Part shown: piece by piece, positions 37,380 to 50,589 of the stretch
How the letters are laid out: each line of letters opens with the position of its first letter
How positions within the stretch are numbered: the stretch's first letter is position 1
Origin: Oryzias latipes
Taxonomy: Eukaryota > Chordata > Actinopteri > Beloniformes > Adrianichthyidae
Assembly (NCBI RefSeq): GCF_002234675.1
Contig: NC_019867.2
Span: forward strand, 25,285,166-25,349,165
Reading direction: 5' to 3'
Length of the DNA stretch: 64,000 nucleotides
Translations under genes and position numbers: made by a program
The notes under the pieces: generated by a model
What the model was told of the DNA's origin: nothing
Databases searched by the model: none
What the model saw: only the letters and a program-made list of their open reading frames with translations

Positions 37380-40300
37380 ATGAGCAAAGCTGCAGGCTGC
37401 CGGGGCTTTCTGCACCATGTCTTCGACTACGAAACCGCCAAAACTCTTGTTATTCCTCACTTTGGTGTGGGAATCGTCTTCAGGTTCACTCAGCTCCTGG
37501 TGGTGCTGTATGTGGTGGGGTAAGTCCTGAACATGAATTCCTGGGTGGAGGGGGGCTGATGTGGTCCTTGATGACGGTTCAGGCATGAAACGACTATACC
37601 TGCGGCAGGTATGTGTGTGTGGTGCAGAAGGGATACCAGGAGACGGACTCTGTCATCAGCACCGTCACCACCAAAGTAAAGGGCTTTGCCTACACCAACA
37701 CATCTGATATGGACCCACGCATGTGGGACGTTGCAGATTATGTAATCCCGCCTCAGGTATTCCAGCATTTAATCCTATTCCTATTAAGGAACACACAGAC
37801 GTTGTCATGAACTGCTTTGCTTCTTTTTCTGACAGGGTGATAGCTCGTTTTTCATCTTGACCAACTTGGTTGTGACCCCTGAACAAACTCAGTCCCACTG
37901 TCCCGAGGTGAGCCACAGGCCCGCCATAACTTGATGTAATAAAGATGGGGGGGGGGGAGGGTTAGGGTGAATGAATGTCAAAGTTTTTCTCTTAACTCAT
38001 TTGTAAAGGGTTTAATTCCATGAGGTAAGAAGGAAAATGGTTTAGTCCAAAATACACAAGGAAAACCTGCAGGACACTGCTGAGTCTCACCAAGTCTTTT
38101 TGTCTAGTTTCTAGTTTAAATATCTTGTTTACACTTGATAAAAGACAAAACTTTGTTAACTACTTAAGTTAATAAATCTTGAAAATCTTTTTGAGGTGTT
38201 TTTTCATCTTGAAAACATCTTATTTGAAGCAAAATCTTGGATAAAACCAAATTATTACTATAATATTTTAAGAATAAGTTTGTGATTTATGGAAACAGGA
38301 AAGTTTAATTTAACTCGTAAAAATTTTCAGACAAATTTATGTTAAATAGTGTAATTCTAGGAATTTAAGATAAAATAGAATATATTTGGGGGGAGTGTTT
38401 GAATATGTCTATTTTAAAGATTGAAAACGTTTTTTAACATTACATTTATTTTAAGAAATCTTTTCAATTATCATATCAATATTCCTAAATGTGAGTGTTT
38501 ATTGACAATTTCAAGATTCAGTCTCATCTTGAAAGGGAAGGACATCACAATTTAAGAAGTTTTTTTACTTGTAACAAGAGAAAAACATCTTTGTTCTATA
38601 TGTTTGAACTTGTTTTGAGAAGGGCAATTTTCCCAGTGTATACCCCAAGTATTAAATATTTGTTATTTTTATAACTCCTTCTGTGTTCTCATTCTGTAGT
38701 TTCCTTATACATGCTCTTATTTTTTTGGTTCCTTGATTAGTTTTAGAGTTTTGTGAGTTTTTGGAATTAAAAAAGGTCTGCTGATTGAAATAACCAGATT
38801 TCAAAAATCAAATGAACCAAATCTAATTACAGAAAACAAGAAATCCCCTCCAATGTTACAACTAACCAAACAAGTCAAGACAGTGTTTACCGACTAACCT
38901 TCCTAAACCTTGAAGTTTAAATTGACTTATGACTTATGGTTTGCCCTCTAGTGGAAGTCTTTGGTAACTGCACTGGTTCATAGAAACTCATTTTGCAAGT
39001 GAATACATAGATGTATGTTGGCTCCAGGGTACACAGCAAAAACAGGCGAAATTGGTCAAAATATTTTCATATATTCATTTATTAACTATTTAAAGAAAAT
39101 CTGCAAATGGAGTAAGAAAAAATTTCTTACTATAAATTCTTATTTAAAAGAAAATTCTAGTCTCTAATGTTTAAGATAATTTTTACTATTGAAAAACTTT
39201 CTTAATACAATTTTTTTTTTTGCAAGACCAGAAAACAAGACATTTTGTCTTGAAACAAAGGTCTTTTTAATTAATTAAGATTCAGTTTTTGCACTGTGTC
39301 AATTTATTGTGATAAGCAAAACTGGTAACCAATGAACTGACTCAGCTTTTTTATTACTTGTTTAGCTTCAATGACTGTTGAGGAGGAAATAAGGCATAGT
39401 ATTTGGATTTTTTTTATGAGGCGAAAATCACTGAAAATCTGACAAAAAACAATCCAGGCTGTTGTTAAATTAGGCGGTCATTAGATTTGTTTAATTTTTG
39501 TAACCTTTTGTGTCTCAGAGCTTTGTTGTGTAACTGAATTAACCTGTGGTGATTACTGCTCCAGCTTCCAAACCCATCAACTGTATGCAAAGACGACTGC
39601 GATTGCATTGAAGGTTACAATGATCCCCGCAGAAACGGTAGGGTTCCCTGTCTGAAATGGCTTCAAACACCATCTGTAAATTTTAGGTCCGCATAATGAA
39701 ACTGGATTTTTTTTTAACCCAGGCATCCGGACGGGACTGTGTGAGAACTTTTCCACCACTGTCAAGACGTGTGAAGTGTTCTCATGGTGTCCACTTGAAG
39801 TGGACACAAGGCTGCCGAAGTAAGAACTGCTGTAGTGCTTCAGTTTTTGCAGGAAGGATTGCACAAACGAGACCTAACGTGATGAGTTCTCGTCCCACAG
39901 AAAGGCACTGCTGGCTGCGGCAGAGAACTTCACAGTGCTGATAAAAAACAGCATCACATACCCTAAGTTCAACTTTCACGGGTTCGTGTTCTCTTACGAC
40001 GTCGTTTGCACGCAGACACAGGTGTTTTAGGTCTCCTATCATGTGATTATCCTCTTCCTCCGTCAGAAGAAACATCCTGCCTCATGTTAACTCCTCGTAT
40101 CTGGCACACTGTGAGTTCAACCGTTTAACCGACCCTGATTGCCCCATATTCCGCCTCAAACGCATCATTTCCGAGGCGGAAGCAGACTTTCAAGAGATGG
40201 CAGTGAAGGTAAGTAAGGAATCTCAATGGAAAACCACACAGATTTTGCTAACATGTTCTTGCGTTGTTTGCTTAAAGGGTGGCATCCTGGGAATTCTTAT

Positions 40301-41085
40301 CGACTGGAGCTGCGACCTCGACTGGTGGGCCGGCAAGTGTCTTCCCAAATACAGCTTCCACCGGCTGGACAACCAAAACCAGGGTAACGATGTGGCCCCA
40401 GGTTACAACTTCAGGTGAGTCTGTTTTAATGAAAGCATTTTAAGAAGTTGATAACGCTGAAAATGGCATCATCAGGCTTATATATTTGGTTATTTTTCAG
40501 ATTTGCAAAGTTCTACAAAAGAGCAGACGGGGTGGAGGAAAGAACGTTAATCAAGGCATATGGAATCCGCTTCGAGGTCATTGTGTTCGGCACGGTAAGG
40601 CCTAAACAGATCCTAAAATCTTCTGTAGAATGAAACGTTTACTCTGCAATGATTCTGGTTTTGGATCCTTCAGGCAGGGAAGTTTGGAATTGTTCCAGCG
40701 ATAGTGAATCTGGGTGCAGCTTTATCATTTCTAAGTTTGGTATGTAAAAAAAAAAAAGTATTACATTAAAAGCAAAAGCGGCGACGCTCAGAATTTCACT
40801 GTTGCTAATATTTTCATCAGGTGCCCATTGTTGCAGACTGGGTTATGTTAACATGCATGAGAAAGAGGGATCTCTACACCAAACAGAAAGTAACATATCT
40901 GGTTGAAAGTCCTGACAGTGAACCTGTAAGTAACCATTGCTCTGAGGCTCAATGCTCTGACGTCTCTTGCATGTTTTGCTCTTGTTCATATTTGTATGCA
41001 CAAGTCTTTAACGTGTCTTTTGTTCTGCCTGTTTTCTATTTTTATTATGCAGGTTTCAATGGGGACCACCTATGGCACCCAATGA
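37380..41085 (+). CDS. P2X purinoceptor, ATP-gated cation channel subunit
   Basis: Twelve exons, the usual P2X number, encode 395 residues: 37380-37519, 37609-37756, 37836-37907, 39565-39637, 39723-39819, 39901-39981, 40067-40208, 40278-40414, 40501-40594, 40674-40739, 40821-40925, 41053-41085. The subunit has a short N-terminus with the conserved T-x-K (FDYETAK), membrane helix 1 (about 28-50), a Cys-rich extracellular loop, helix 2 (about 333-355) and a short tail with YxxxK (YTKQK). The ATP-site residues of the family are present: KVKG after TVTT, NFR in PGYNFRFAKF, and Lys in LIKAYGIRF. Trimers open a Na+/Ca2+ pore when extracellular ATP binds. It mixes P2X1, P2X4 and P2X5 features; a fish P2X8-type or P2X4 paralogue is likely, so I give no symbol. 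Two AATAAA signals lie at 41406-41416. Confidence 0.93.
38050..38650. repeat. AT-rich repeat in P2X intron 3
   Basis: Contains CTTTTTGTCTAGTTTCTAG near its left and AACTTGTTTTGAGAAGGGCAA plus CCCAGTGTATACCCC at its right, phrases typical of common fish MITEs whose ends read CAGTGCAAAAACTT. The edges cannot be fixed by eye. It explains much of the unusual length of this intron (1.66 kb, against 80-90 bp for most of the others). Confidence 0.4.
39029..39303. mobile_element. AT-rich MITE in P2X intron 3
   Basis: Left text GTACACAGCAAAAACAGGCG and the complement of the right text GACACAGTGCAAAAACTGAA form imperfect inverted ends. The interior is AT-rich with CAAGACATTTTGTCTTG. This is a known style of fish MITE; the family was not verified. 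Confidence 0.5.
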
Positions 41086-41734
41086 TTCACTCAAGCAGCA
41101 CCGAAAGTTTCTTTGTGCACCAAAATGGGATGTGCTCTAAAAATGCTATTCAGATCATTTACTAAAGCGGTTTCTGTGTGTAAATTTAAAGCAAAAGCTC
41201 CTTTGTGCTGCTGTGTCAGTTAACTCCTGAGAAAAGTTGTTGTTTTACTGTCAGTAAATCCCAAAAGTTATTCATCAGCCTAGATAGTGGATGTGCTCTG
41301 GGCAGAAAGGTTAACCCTACTGTACATTACCTTCAATGTGGGATTCACTAAAGAAACATTGATAGAAGTCTGTGTTAAAAGCAAACATTCGGTCTTTAAG
41401 AAATCAATAAAATAAAGAATTTTTTTTCTCAATTTTAGTGATACAATGACAGTTCCTTTTCCATTTCCATTTTTGATTACGCCTTTGCAAGACGAGACCT
41501 TTTGAATCCAAAGTGAGATTTTATTACCTCAACCACTTTCAGTTTCTGTCTGGCTCAGGAAGAAACTGCTACGTTGAATTAATCAGACTATAAATCAAGG
41601 AACAAGGATCATTTTACTATTGTTGCTCCAGTGAATACAAAGACATCAACAGGTCAACATTTAAGTTAGTAGTTTGCAAGCATGTTCAGGTCTAAAAACA
41701 TATTCATTTGGCAGTCACCAATTCTGCATGTTGA

Positions 41735-42110
41735 CCCATTACGTGCTGATTGTAGACTGCTTCATGTCTGTCTGGTTCGGGTCTACAAGCTTTCTCTGGT
41801 GTCTTTAGACAGCTCTTTGGTCAGAGTGGAGAGACTGCAGTCTCACTGTTTAAGGGTGTGGACAAGTGTCTTTTATACAGATAACCAGTTCAAAGAAGAT
41901 ACATAAATACTGATGGCCAGTTCTGGACAGAAGAGCTTCTTAAAGGAGTGGTAACAGGTCTGTGAGGAACCGAATTCTTGCTTATTTGTAGGAGTTAATT
42001 TATCAATTCTTTCATTAAAATCCTACTATGTGATTTCCTCGATTGTTTCCCCGCATTCTGTGTCTTGTAGCTGAAGTTTACCTAACTCCTCATATTCTGC
42101 ACTATTCTAA
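41735..42110 (-). mobile_element. Terminal fragment of a Tc1-like transposon
   Basis: Matches the right part of the 32.2-kb family: GACAGCTCTTTGGTCAGAG, GTGTGGACAAGTGTCTTTTA, AACAGGTCTGTGAGGAACCG, then TTAAAATCCTACTATGTGAT and GTAGCTGAAGTTTACCTA. Only the end near the start of the transposase gene remains. Confidence 0.75.
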
Positions 42111-42158
42111 AAATAATTAAAAAAAATTGTGTGATTTCCTTGATTTTTACTTCTGTCT

Positions 42159-42200
42159 CACTCACTCTGAACTGTCAGCTGAGACAGTTCAGAGTGAGTG
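42159..42200. repeat. Perfect 18-bp palindromic stem with 6-base loop
   Basis: Arms CACTCACTCTGAACTGTC (42159-42176) and GACAGTTCAGAGTGAGTG (42183-42200) are exact complements around AGCTGA. It directly follows a second, partial Tc1-like terminal text (GTGTGATTTCCTTGATTT at about 42130). Confidence 0.9.
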
Positions 42201-42517
42201 TGGCGTTTAAATTTTAGCATTCAAATACACACCTAGGCACAATTTCGAGTCATATATTAACCGGTTAAGCATGTTTTCGGGAAGAGGTCAAGAGTGCCCA
42301 GAGAAAACCTACACTTACACGGGGAGTACATGCAAACTTCACACAGGGAGGTCCCAGGGTCCCCTGGCTGTGAGGCAAGAGGCGCCAACCACTGTACCAC
42401 TTTGCAGCCCGCTCTCTGTACAAAGCTGACAACAACATCACAACAAGTCCTGCTACAACGTTTAACTTTAATTTTGTGCTTGAAAAATATGCATAAAAGC
42501 ATTTAAAGAAATAAACT

Positions 42518-43200
42518 AGGGGTGTAACGAGTAATTGACTTAATCAATGAATCGATTTATAGTACTACAATCCAACTGGATTGATCTGTCTGAGGGAAAT
42601 TTTTAATCAAACCAACCTGAACATTATCAAGATGAAATAAGTCAATCATATCAATATTGGAAAATGCAGCACAGTATGTTTATTTTACTATTACAATAAA
42701 AAAACAAGTACATCACAGTGGACAACACACATGTGATGACAGTAAAAAACGATCAGTCCATCATTCCAGTCCAATGTATGGAAACACTTAAAATTTAACA
42801 AAGACATGTGACCATACAGTCTGGTAGAATGTTCCAATAATGTTCCCTTTGGATTATTTTGATGTGGAAAAACAACAGCAGGCTGAACTTTAGGAAACTA
42901 AAATGTAAATGGTTTTGACATGTATTCTTGTTTGTACACATACACATAATTTACAATTGCTTATCTTGCAAGAAACACAAGGTATCTGGAAAGCTTCACC
43001 TGCACTGTTCAGTACCAGCTATTTATCTCTGAATTACACTGGTGGATTTTTGGCTAAATATGTCCCAGATCGATTTTCAGTTATTCAAATCCAGTCGGAT
43101 CCTTACAATCGAACCAAAATCGAGAGGGAATCTAACCAGCAACCACAAATTATGATATGGATGAATTGTTAAAATGAATTGGTACAAAAACATGGAAATG
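42518..43200. repeat. Probable interspersed repeat, unclassified
   Basis: Begins AGGGGTGTAACGAGTAATTG followed by repeated AATCGAT-type text, and ends with several ATCGA-rich words (ACAATCGAACCAAAATCGAG), as in common fish 'GGGGTGTAACGATT' elements of hAT type. Ends and target duplication are not clear. No gene is visible between the P2X gene and gucd1. Confidence 0.35.
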
Positions 43201-43300
43201 TGTCGACAGGTTCCAAAGAGGACACGAGAACTTTGAAGAAGGGTAGAAATAGCTTATAGATAAAGATGTTTCTACTTTTCTTTAATGACTTCTTTGACTA

Positions 43301-43302
43301 TC

Positions 43303-43357
<55 letters not shown>

Positions 43358-43445
43358 GTCTCTCTGTCTCTCTGTCTCTCTCTCTCGCTCTGTCTGTCTG
43401 TCTCTCTCTCTCTCGCTCTGTCTGTCTGTCTCTCTCTCTCTCTGT
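43301..43445. repeat. Microsatellite (TCTG)n/(TC)n
   Basis: A compound simple repeat: a pure TCTG run of about 32 bases, then mixed TCTC and TCTG blocks. It lies 400 bp upstream of gucd1 exon 1. Its minus-strand open frame (Arg-Glu/Asp-Arg-Gln repeats) is an artefact of the repeat. Confidence 0.95.
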
Positions 43446-43833
43446 CTAACATTGCATTAAATTGCCTTGAGTGAGTCCTCCACACCGCACGGGGGCAGTA
43501 GAGCAACAAGCTTGCTAAACACGACGCTTCTCCGTGGGCAGTGTTGGGCCACTAGCAAACAACTGAAAAAGTGAGGAAGACGGTGAAGGCGCTGGCAGGA
43601 CAATAACAGCGGAGTCTGTTTTTTGGAAATCCTTTTTATATTTTTGCCATGTATTGTACTTGTCAATAATCGTATGTTTGGCGGGGCTGTGTCCAAACGC
43701 GCCGTTTTCACCGTGTACCCGGCATATTTCCTCTTTAGTTGGCATAGATGAGGAAAGGCAGCCCCGCCTGCAGGGGGGGGAAACAGGACCATCGAGTTTG
43801 CTTCGAGTTAGCAAGCCGTCCTTAAAAGACTGA

Positions 43834-45964
<2,131 letters not shown>

Positions 45965-46062
45965 TGGACGCCAAAGGAGGATGCCATCGTTTTTTGTGTC
46001 ATGGTGACGCTGCAGGTCTGCCCTCTAGTGGCTCAACATCTCCTCCTTCGTTTGTAAATAAA

Positions 46063-47671
46063 GACACGTCTGACCGAACGTCTGAGGACGTCCCAGCTCG
46101 AAGGGCAACTTGATTTCAAGGGGATGGTCTTCGACCAATGGGACGGTCCAGTTTGTTTTTATTTTTAAAGACTTTGATTCCGGGAGTCGACTTCTAATCT
46201 GGTGAAAATGTGGGGAACCTGGAATATGACTTAACAGGAAGTAACGTGCAGATAATTTAGGGTTTCTATTGAAAACATGCAGCATTGTGTGCCGGCTGTG
46301 TTTGATGTGAAGCTGCTCAGTCCTCCACATGCCTTCAAAAGCCTCCACGGCATCGAGGAAGAGGAGTCCACAAACGGAGGAAAACGGTTAACAGGTGTTT
46401 TTGCGAGTCTCAGGTAAACAGTAAAGCAAACAGCAGCGCTTCGTCAATGCAACAATCACTACAGTGATAAATCCCAAGAAGATATTCGTTCAGAGCAAAC
46501 TGCTTGCTGTGTTTGTTCCATCGCCATGGTAACGCACAGTAAAAAAACAGTGTTGTGCTGGTCCAGCTGTCAACATCAGGTCATATCCTCACCGTCTCAA
46601 CTTCATTTTTTGGTTTAAAAAAAAGGCTAATGTCTGTTTTTTGCACTACAATTTTCATACAAAACACAATAGTGTTATTTAAAGAAAAACATGCTTTTCT
46701 AGATCTATAAAATGTCGACTTCCTCTAGCTCTGCTTTCTGCTGGAAAACAAACGGCACATTTGAAACCTTTCCTTTTTAAATAAACATAGAAATATATTT
46801 GCTTTATTGTGGAATTAAAATATTTGGAATCTTTAGTTTCCTCCTCTCTGAAGTGAATATTGAAGTCTTACTGTTTGTTCTTCTGTTTAATTTCAATTAA
46901 GGGAATAAACTATGAATGGGCTGTTTTTCCTAAATAAATTTGTTTTGTTTTTTTTGTTAACATCACTGACTTGACTGCTTTTTTGTCTTTCGACTGCTAC
47001 CTTTAGGGGGCGCCACAGCAAAATATCTTCCTCAATCTAATCCTATTCTCTGCATCCTTTTGTTGCTTTCTTCAGTCTCTGATCAACATGGCTGCTCTCA
47101 CCACATTTTCAGAACAGTTTTTTTTCTTTTAAAATGACAGTAAAACTAAGAAAAAGAGCATTCAATGTTGTTGAGAAAAACAGGTTTTTAAAAACAGTGA
47201 CTCTTTGTTGAGGAGGTTGCAGCCTAACTTTTGCACACCAAAGCTAAAAAAACAACTTTTGACTTTTAACTATATTTCTTTCTTTTTGACACTTTTCACT
47301 TAGCATGAATCAGTCACGAATATGACCCACATGGTGAGGACCACGCGTGTGGACGGCAGGTCTTCTGAGGTTAATGTTGGAACCATTCAGTCATTAGCCC
47401 CTCTGTGTCTTAAAGGTGTCACTTTCAACCTGGCTTTTTATAAAATTCACAAATCAAAGTATTTTATGTACAATATTCATGTTTTGTTTTTAGTACCATT
47501 CATCCAGGATGATGTTTTTACACAATCATTCATGTGTACTTTTAAGGATTGTTTTTTTTCTTTGTAGGTTTATTTGATATTATTACTGTAACTTTGATGT
47601 ATTTCATTCATTTAACATTTTGTTTAAACTCCAGCGTTTTCCTCATGGGGATCCTCTGCAACACTAATTCA
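46063..47671. other. Intergenic after gucd1, no gene seen
   Basis: AT-rich sequence with further AATAAA words (46779, 46905) that could serve longer gucd1 transcripts. A CTCF-like word (TTTAGGGGGCGCCA) lies at about 47004-47017. No exon or recognisable repeat otherwise. Confidence 0.4.
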
Positions 47672-47925
47672 GGTGGTTGGGCCGGTTGGCCAATGACCGA
47701 AGAGTCAACGGTTCAAATCCTCAGCTGTGTCCTTGGCCTAGACACTTCACCCTCCCTGCCTCCAGTGTCGCTCCACTTGTGTATGACTGATGTCCATACT
47801 CGGCAAGGCTGCCCCGGGGCAGCTGTGGCTACATCAGTAGCTTCTCATCACCAAGTATGAATGAGGACTGAATGGATAAAAGATTAACAATGGAAGTGCT
47901 TTGAACATCTGGGAGAGATCAGAAA
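47672..47925 (+). mobile_element. tRNA-derived SINE
   Basis: The head GGTGGTTGGGCCGGTTGG with B-box text GGTTCAAATCC is tRNA-like. The body has TGTCCTTGGCCTAGACACTT, GCTGCCCCGGGGCAGCTGTG and the tail AAGTGCTTTGAACAT, the order found in common fish SINEs with an L2-type tail. Confidence 0.7.
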
Positions 47926-48092
47926 AATCCAACTCATCTCCTGGGTCTGGCTGCTTGGGTCTGGCTGCCTGTTGAAGGGGGGGGGGTTGTTCTAGTATTG
48001 ATGCCCTCCATGATCATGAGTTTTTGGGGGGTTGCGGGTGTGAACATATCCCCATAATATCATTTCCTCACTTCAGTATCAAGCTAAATTTC

Positions 48093-48104
48093 CCGTCTAT
48101 TCTT
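48093..48104. repeat. Target-site duplication, left of the GC-rich retroposon
   Basis: CCGTCTATTCTT, identical to 50204-50215 on the other side of the 2.1-kb GC-rich element. Confidence 0.85.
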
Positions 48105-50203
48105 TTTTTTTTTTTAACTTGTCCTGTCCAACAGCTAGGCAGACAGATGAGAGCTGAGGGCCTCTTGTGTTGGACATATTTTACTTTAACAAGAGGGGTT
48201 ATTAATCTTCAGACAAACCAAAGGTATGTCTGAATAAACCCCTTTTGTAATTGAGGCCAAACTTTATTAATTTCAAACATGTCTGAAAATCTTTGGTGTT
48301 GGACCGGACGGAAAAGGAAAGAGGGGAAGAAGAGAGAGGGACGTTAGAGAGAGGGGGGGTAGGGGGTGATAATAGGAAGGGAAGGGGAATAAGACCATGA
48401 AGCAGCATAAAGCAACAAGTTTACTGGTTGTTAATCATTATGGTAAGGTTCAAATGTAAAAAAAAACAAAAAAAAAAAGGGCGGAGCCTGTCCACACACA
48501 CACTCAAATGTTATAAACACACCTGTTAGTTGCAAAAATGTCCACCTGTCGACATGTACAGAAAACAGATAGTGTTCACACGCATAATTATGCCTTAAAA
48601 CCAACTAGTGTGAAATATTTCAGTCATTCAGTCTGTTGAGCTAACACCTGTGCTCAGGTGAGTGTTTATGTTCTTCTAAAATGGATGGTGGAACGTGAAA
48701 AGAAGGAGGGAGAGTGCCCAGCCATCCCCACCCCAAGAACCCCACCGCACCAGCAGCGGCAGCTGGGGACGCCACACGGGAACCGGCAGGGAACAACCGC
48801 CGCCCGGGCGACCAAGCCCGCCACCCAGGCCAGGGCCAGCAGGGCCGCCGCAAGGCCCCCAGAGCCAGAGAGCAGGGAGGCACGGAGGGAAAGAGGGCGC
48901 CGCCCCAGCCCAACCAGGAGAGCAGCCCCCCCGCCGCGCCGGGAGAACCCAACGCAGGGCCCCACCGGAGAAGGACGCCCACAGCCCCAGACGAGCACCC
49001 CACCACCACCCAGGAGTTCCGGGCATCCCCCCGCCCCAACCCCAGGTACGAGCCATGACCCCCCCAAGGGAGACCCGCTCCGCACTCCAGGCAGCCATCC
49101 GCCCGGCCCACGGTTGGTCCAGGGAGGAGCAAGGCAGGGGCCCGCCGCCCCCGCCCAGAAGGGGGGAACCCCGGGGAAAAAAGAGGGCCCACAAGGGGTG
49201 TTGTAAATATGGCCCGACCAGGCTCGGCCACAGTTGGAAATTTGGCGGGGCCCAGCACTCAGGAGCAAGGACCAGAACCCACCCCCCAGGGACACGAACA
49301 CCCCCGGCTCAGATGTAATGTGAACCCCCCCACCGCGCGGAGAGAGCACCGCCGGGCCCAGGAAGCCGGCACCCCGGGGACACAGCTGCCGTTGCAAAGG
49401 GGCCCGTACCCCCCACCAGGGAAGAGGCAGGGGACAGATGGTCCTAGGTCCCACCTTCCTTGCAAAATGTGTGTGCGTGTATGTGTGTTTGAGAGAGTGT
49501 GTGTGTGCATGTGTGTGTGTTTATGTTGGGATGTATATATTGAGGGGGGAGGGGTGTGTGTACTAAGGGGGGTGCGGTTAAAATTGGCGGGTAGGGCACT
49601 AAGGGGACGTCTCCTGATTACTCACAGTGACGTCCCCTCACCCTCCCCACCAAGGGGCCCTAAATGTCTAAGGTGCGGTTAAAATTGGCGGGTAGGGTGC
49701 TAGGAGGACATCCGCTGCTTGCTGGCAGTGATGTCCAAGCACCCCCCCTACCAAGGGCCCTACATGTCTAAGGTGCAAATAAAACCGAAAGAGGGGGGGC
49801 CCACTCCATACGGCAACCACAGGAGGGGGGTCACTGCCTAGTAAACCCCCCCCCCCCCCAAGGCTCATCGCAGGCTAAGCCCCCAACCCCCTCACCCTAT
49901 TATGAGGTTATATGAGGAAGGGGTTAAGTTGGGGACAGATGATAGACTGTCCCCCGGTGGTCAAACAGCCGTCCCCCGCCCCCCCCCCAGCAAGGGGGCC
50001 AGGCCCACCCAGCCCCGGGGCCCCACCCCCGGAGGCGCAGACACCCCAGGCCCAGCACCACCACCCCCACACAGAGAGAGGGGAGCCAGAAAGCGCCGCC
50101 CCCCCCCGGAGCAAGCCCAGGCCCCCACCCCCAAACGCCGGCCCTAGAAGAGCTCTGGTCAGGCCTCGACGGGACCGAGGCAGCCAACCGGCCGGGGAAA
50201 CCG
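48105..50203 (-). mobile_element. GC-rich poly(A) retroposon, copy 1
   Basis: A 2.1-kb insert bounded by identical 12-bp repeats. The left edge is a T run (48103-48115), i.e. a poly(A) tail if the element is read on the minus strand. It is far richer in GC than its surroundings, with proline- and glycine-coding open frames on both strands, none resembling a reverse transcriptase, capsid or transposase. Two 100-bp tandem units sit at 49572-49772 and a GT-rich patch at 49465-49560. Target duplication plus poly(A) points to movement by target-primed reverse transcription, using an enzyme from a LINE elsewhere. It could be an internally deleted LINE or a composite non-autonomous element. The copy at 58.35 kb is collinear with it. 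Confidence 0.75.
49572..49772. repeat. Two tandem units of about 100 bp within the GC-rich retroposon
   Basis: Unit 1 is 49572-49672 and unit 2 is 49673-49772; both start GTGCGGTTAAAATTGGCGGG and end in GGGCCCTA-A/C-ATGTCTAAG. A third start (GTGCAAATAAAAC) follows. The same pair occurs in copy 2 at about 59844-60042. Confidence 0.85.
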
Positions 50204-50215
50204 CCGTCTATTCTT
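50204..50215. repeat. Target-site duplication, right of the GC-rich retroposon
   Basis: CCGTCTATTCTT, identical to 48093-48104. Confidence 0.85.
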
Positions 50216-50304
50216 ATTTATAAATTTATTTTCTGTCTTATAGGGTGGGGTCAGGGGTCAGAAAGCATTGTGTATTATCATATTGACTCAGTCAATGTCT
50301 TTAA

Positions 50305-50508
50305 CCCTTGTGCTATCCTAGGCACTTTAACGTTGGGAGTTGGGTCATCTAGACCCACTAGACAGTGCGTAAAACCTTTTTCTTCAATGATTTGTGATCT
50401 TCTCTGGTGTCCATGGATTACATGAAATCTTTCCACCTTTATCCACCTTTGTCGTGGTAGGGAGAACACGTCAATGCAAGGGTGGGGTCATCTAAGATAG
50501 CACAAGGG
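50305..50508. mobile_element. piggyBac-type MITE, copy 1
   Basis: Ends CCCTTGTGCTATCCTA and (complement of right) CCCTTGTGCTATCTTA, a 16-bp inverted repeat with one mismatch, flanked on both sides by TTAA (50301-50304 and 50509-50512). TTAA target use and a CCC start are hallmarks of piggyBac elements. It is 204 bp long and has no transposase. The interior includes the self-complementary GGGTCATCTAGACCC. Confidence 0.9.
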
Positions 50509-50589
50509 TTAAATTAGTTTTGTTTTTTAGTTGAAAAATAATTCTTTATTTGTGTGACAAATGTAGAAAAGGTGTTTTGTAAAAATAGT

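Noticed and set aside
43282-43509. Minus-strand Arg/Glu/Asp/Gln repeat protein
   Set aside because: It is a translation of the TCTG/TC microsatellite.
47672-47760. tRNA gene
   Set aside because: The A- and B-box-like text belongs to a SINE; no cloverleaf with a proper acceptor stem is present. The same holds for 60400-60470.
48641-49682. Long proline/arginine- and glycine-rich open frames on both strands
   Set aside because: They lie wholly inside the GC-rich retroposon, exist in several frames at once, and reflect stop-poor GC-rich DNA rather than a conserved gene.
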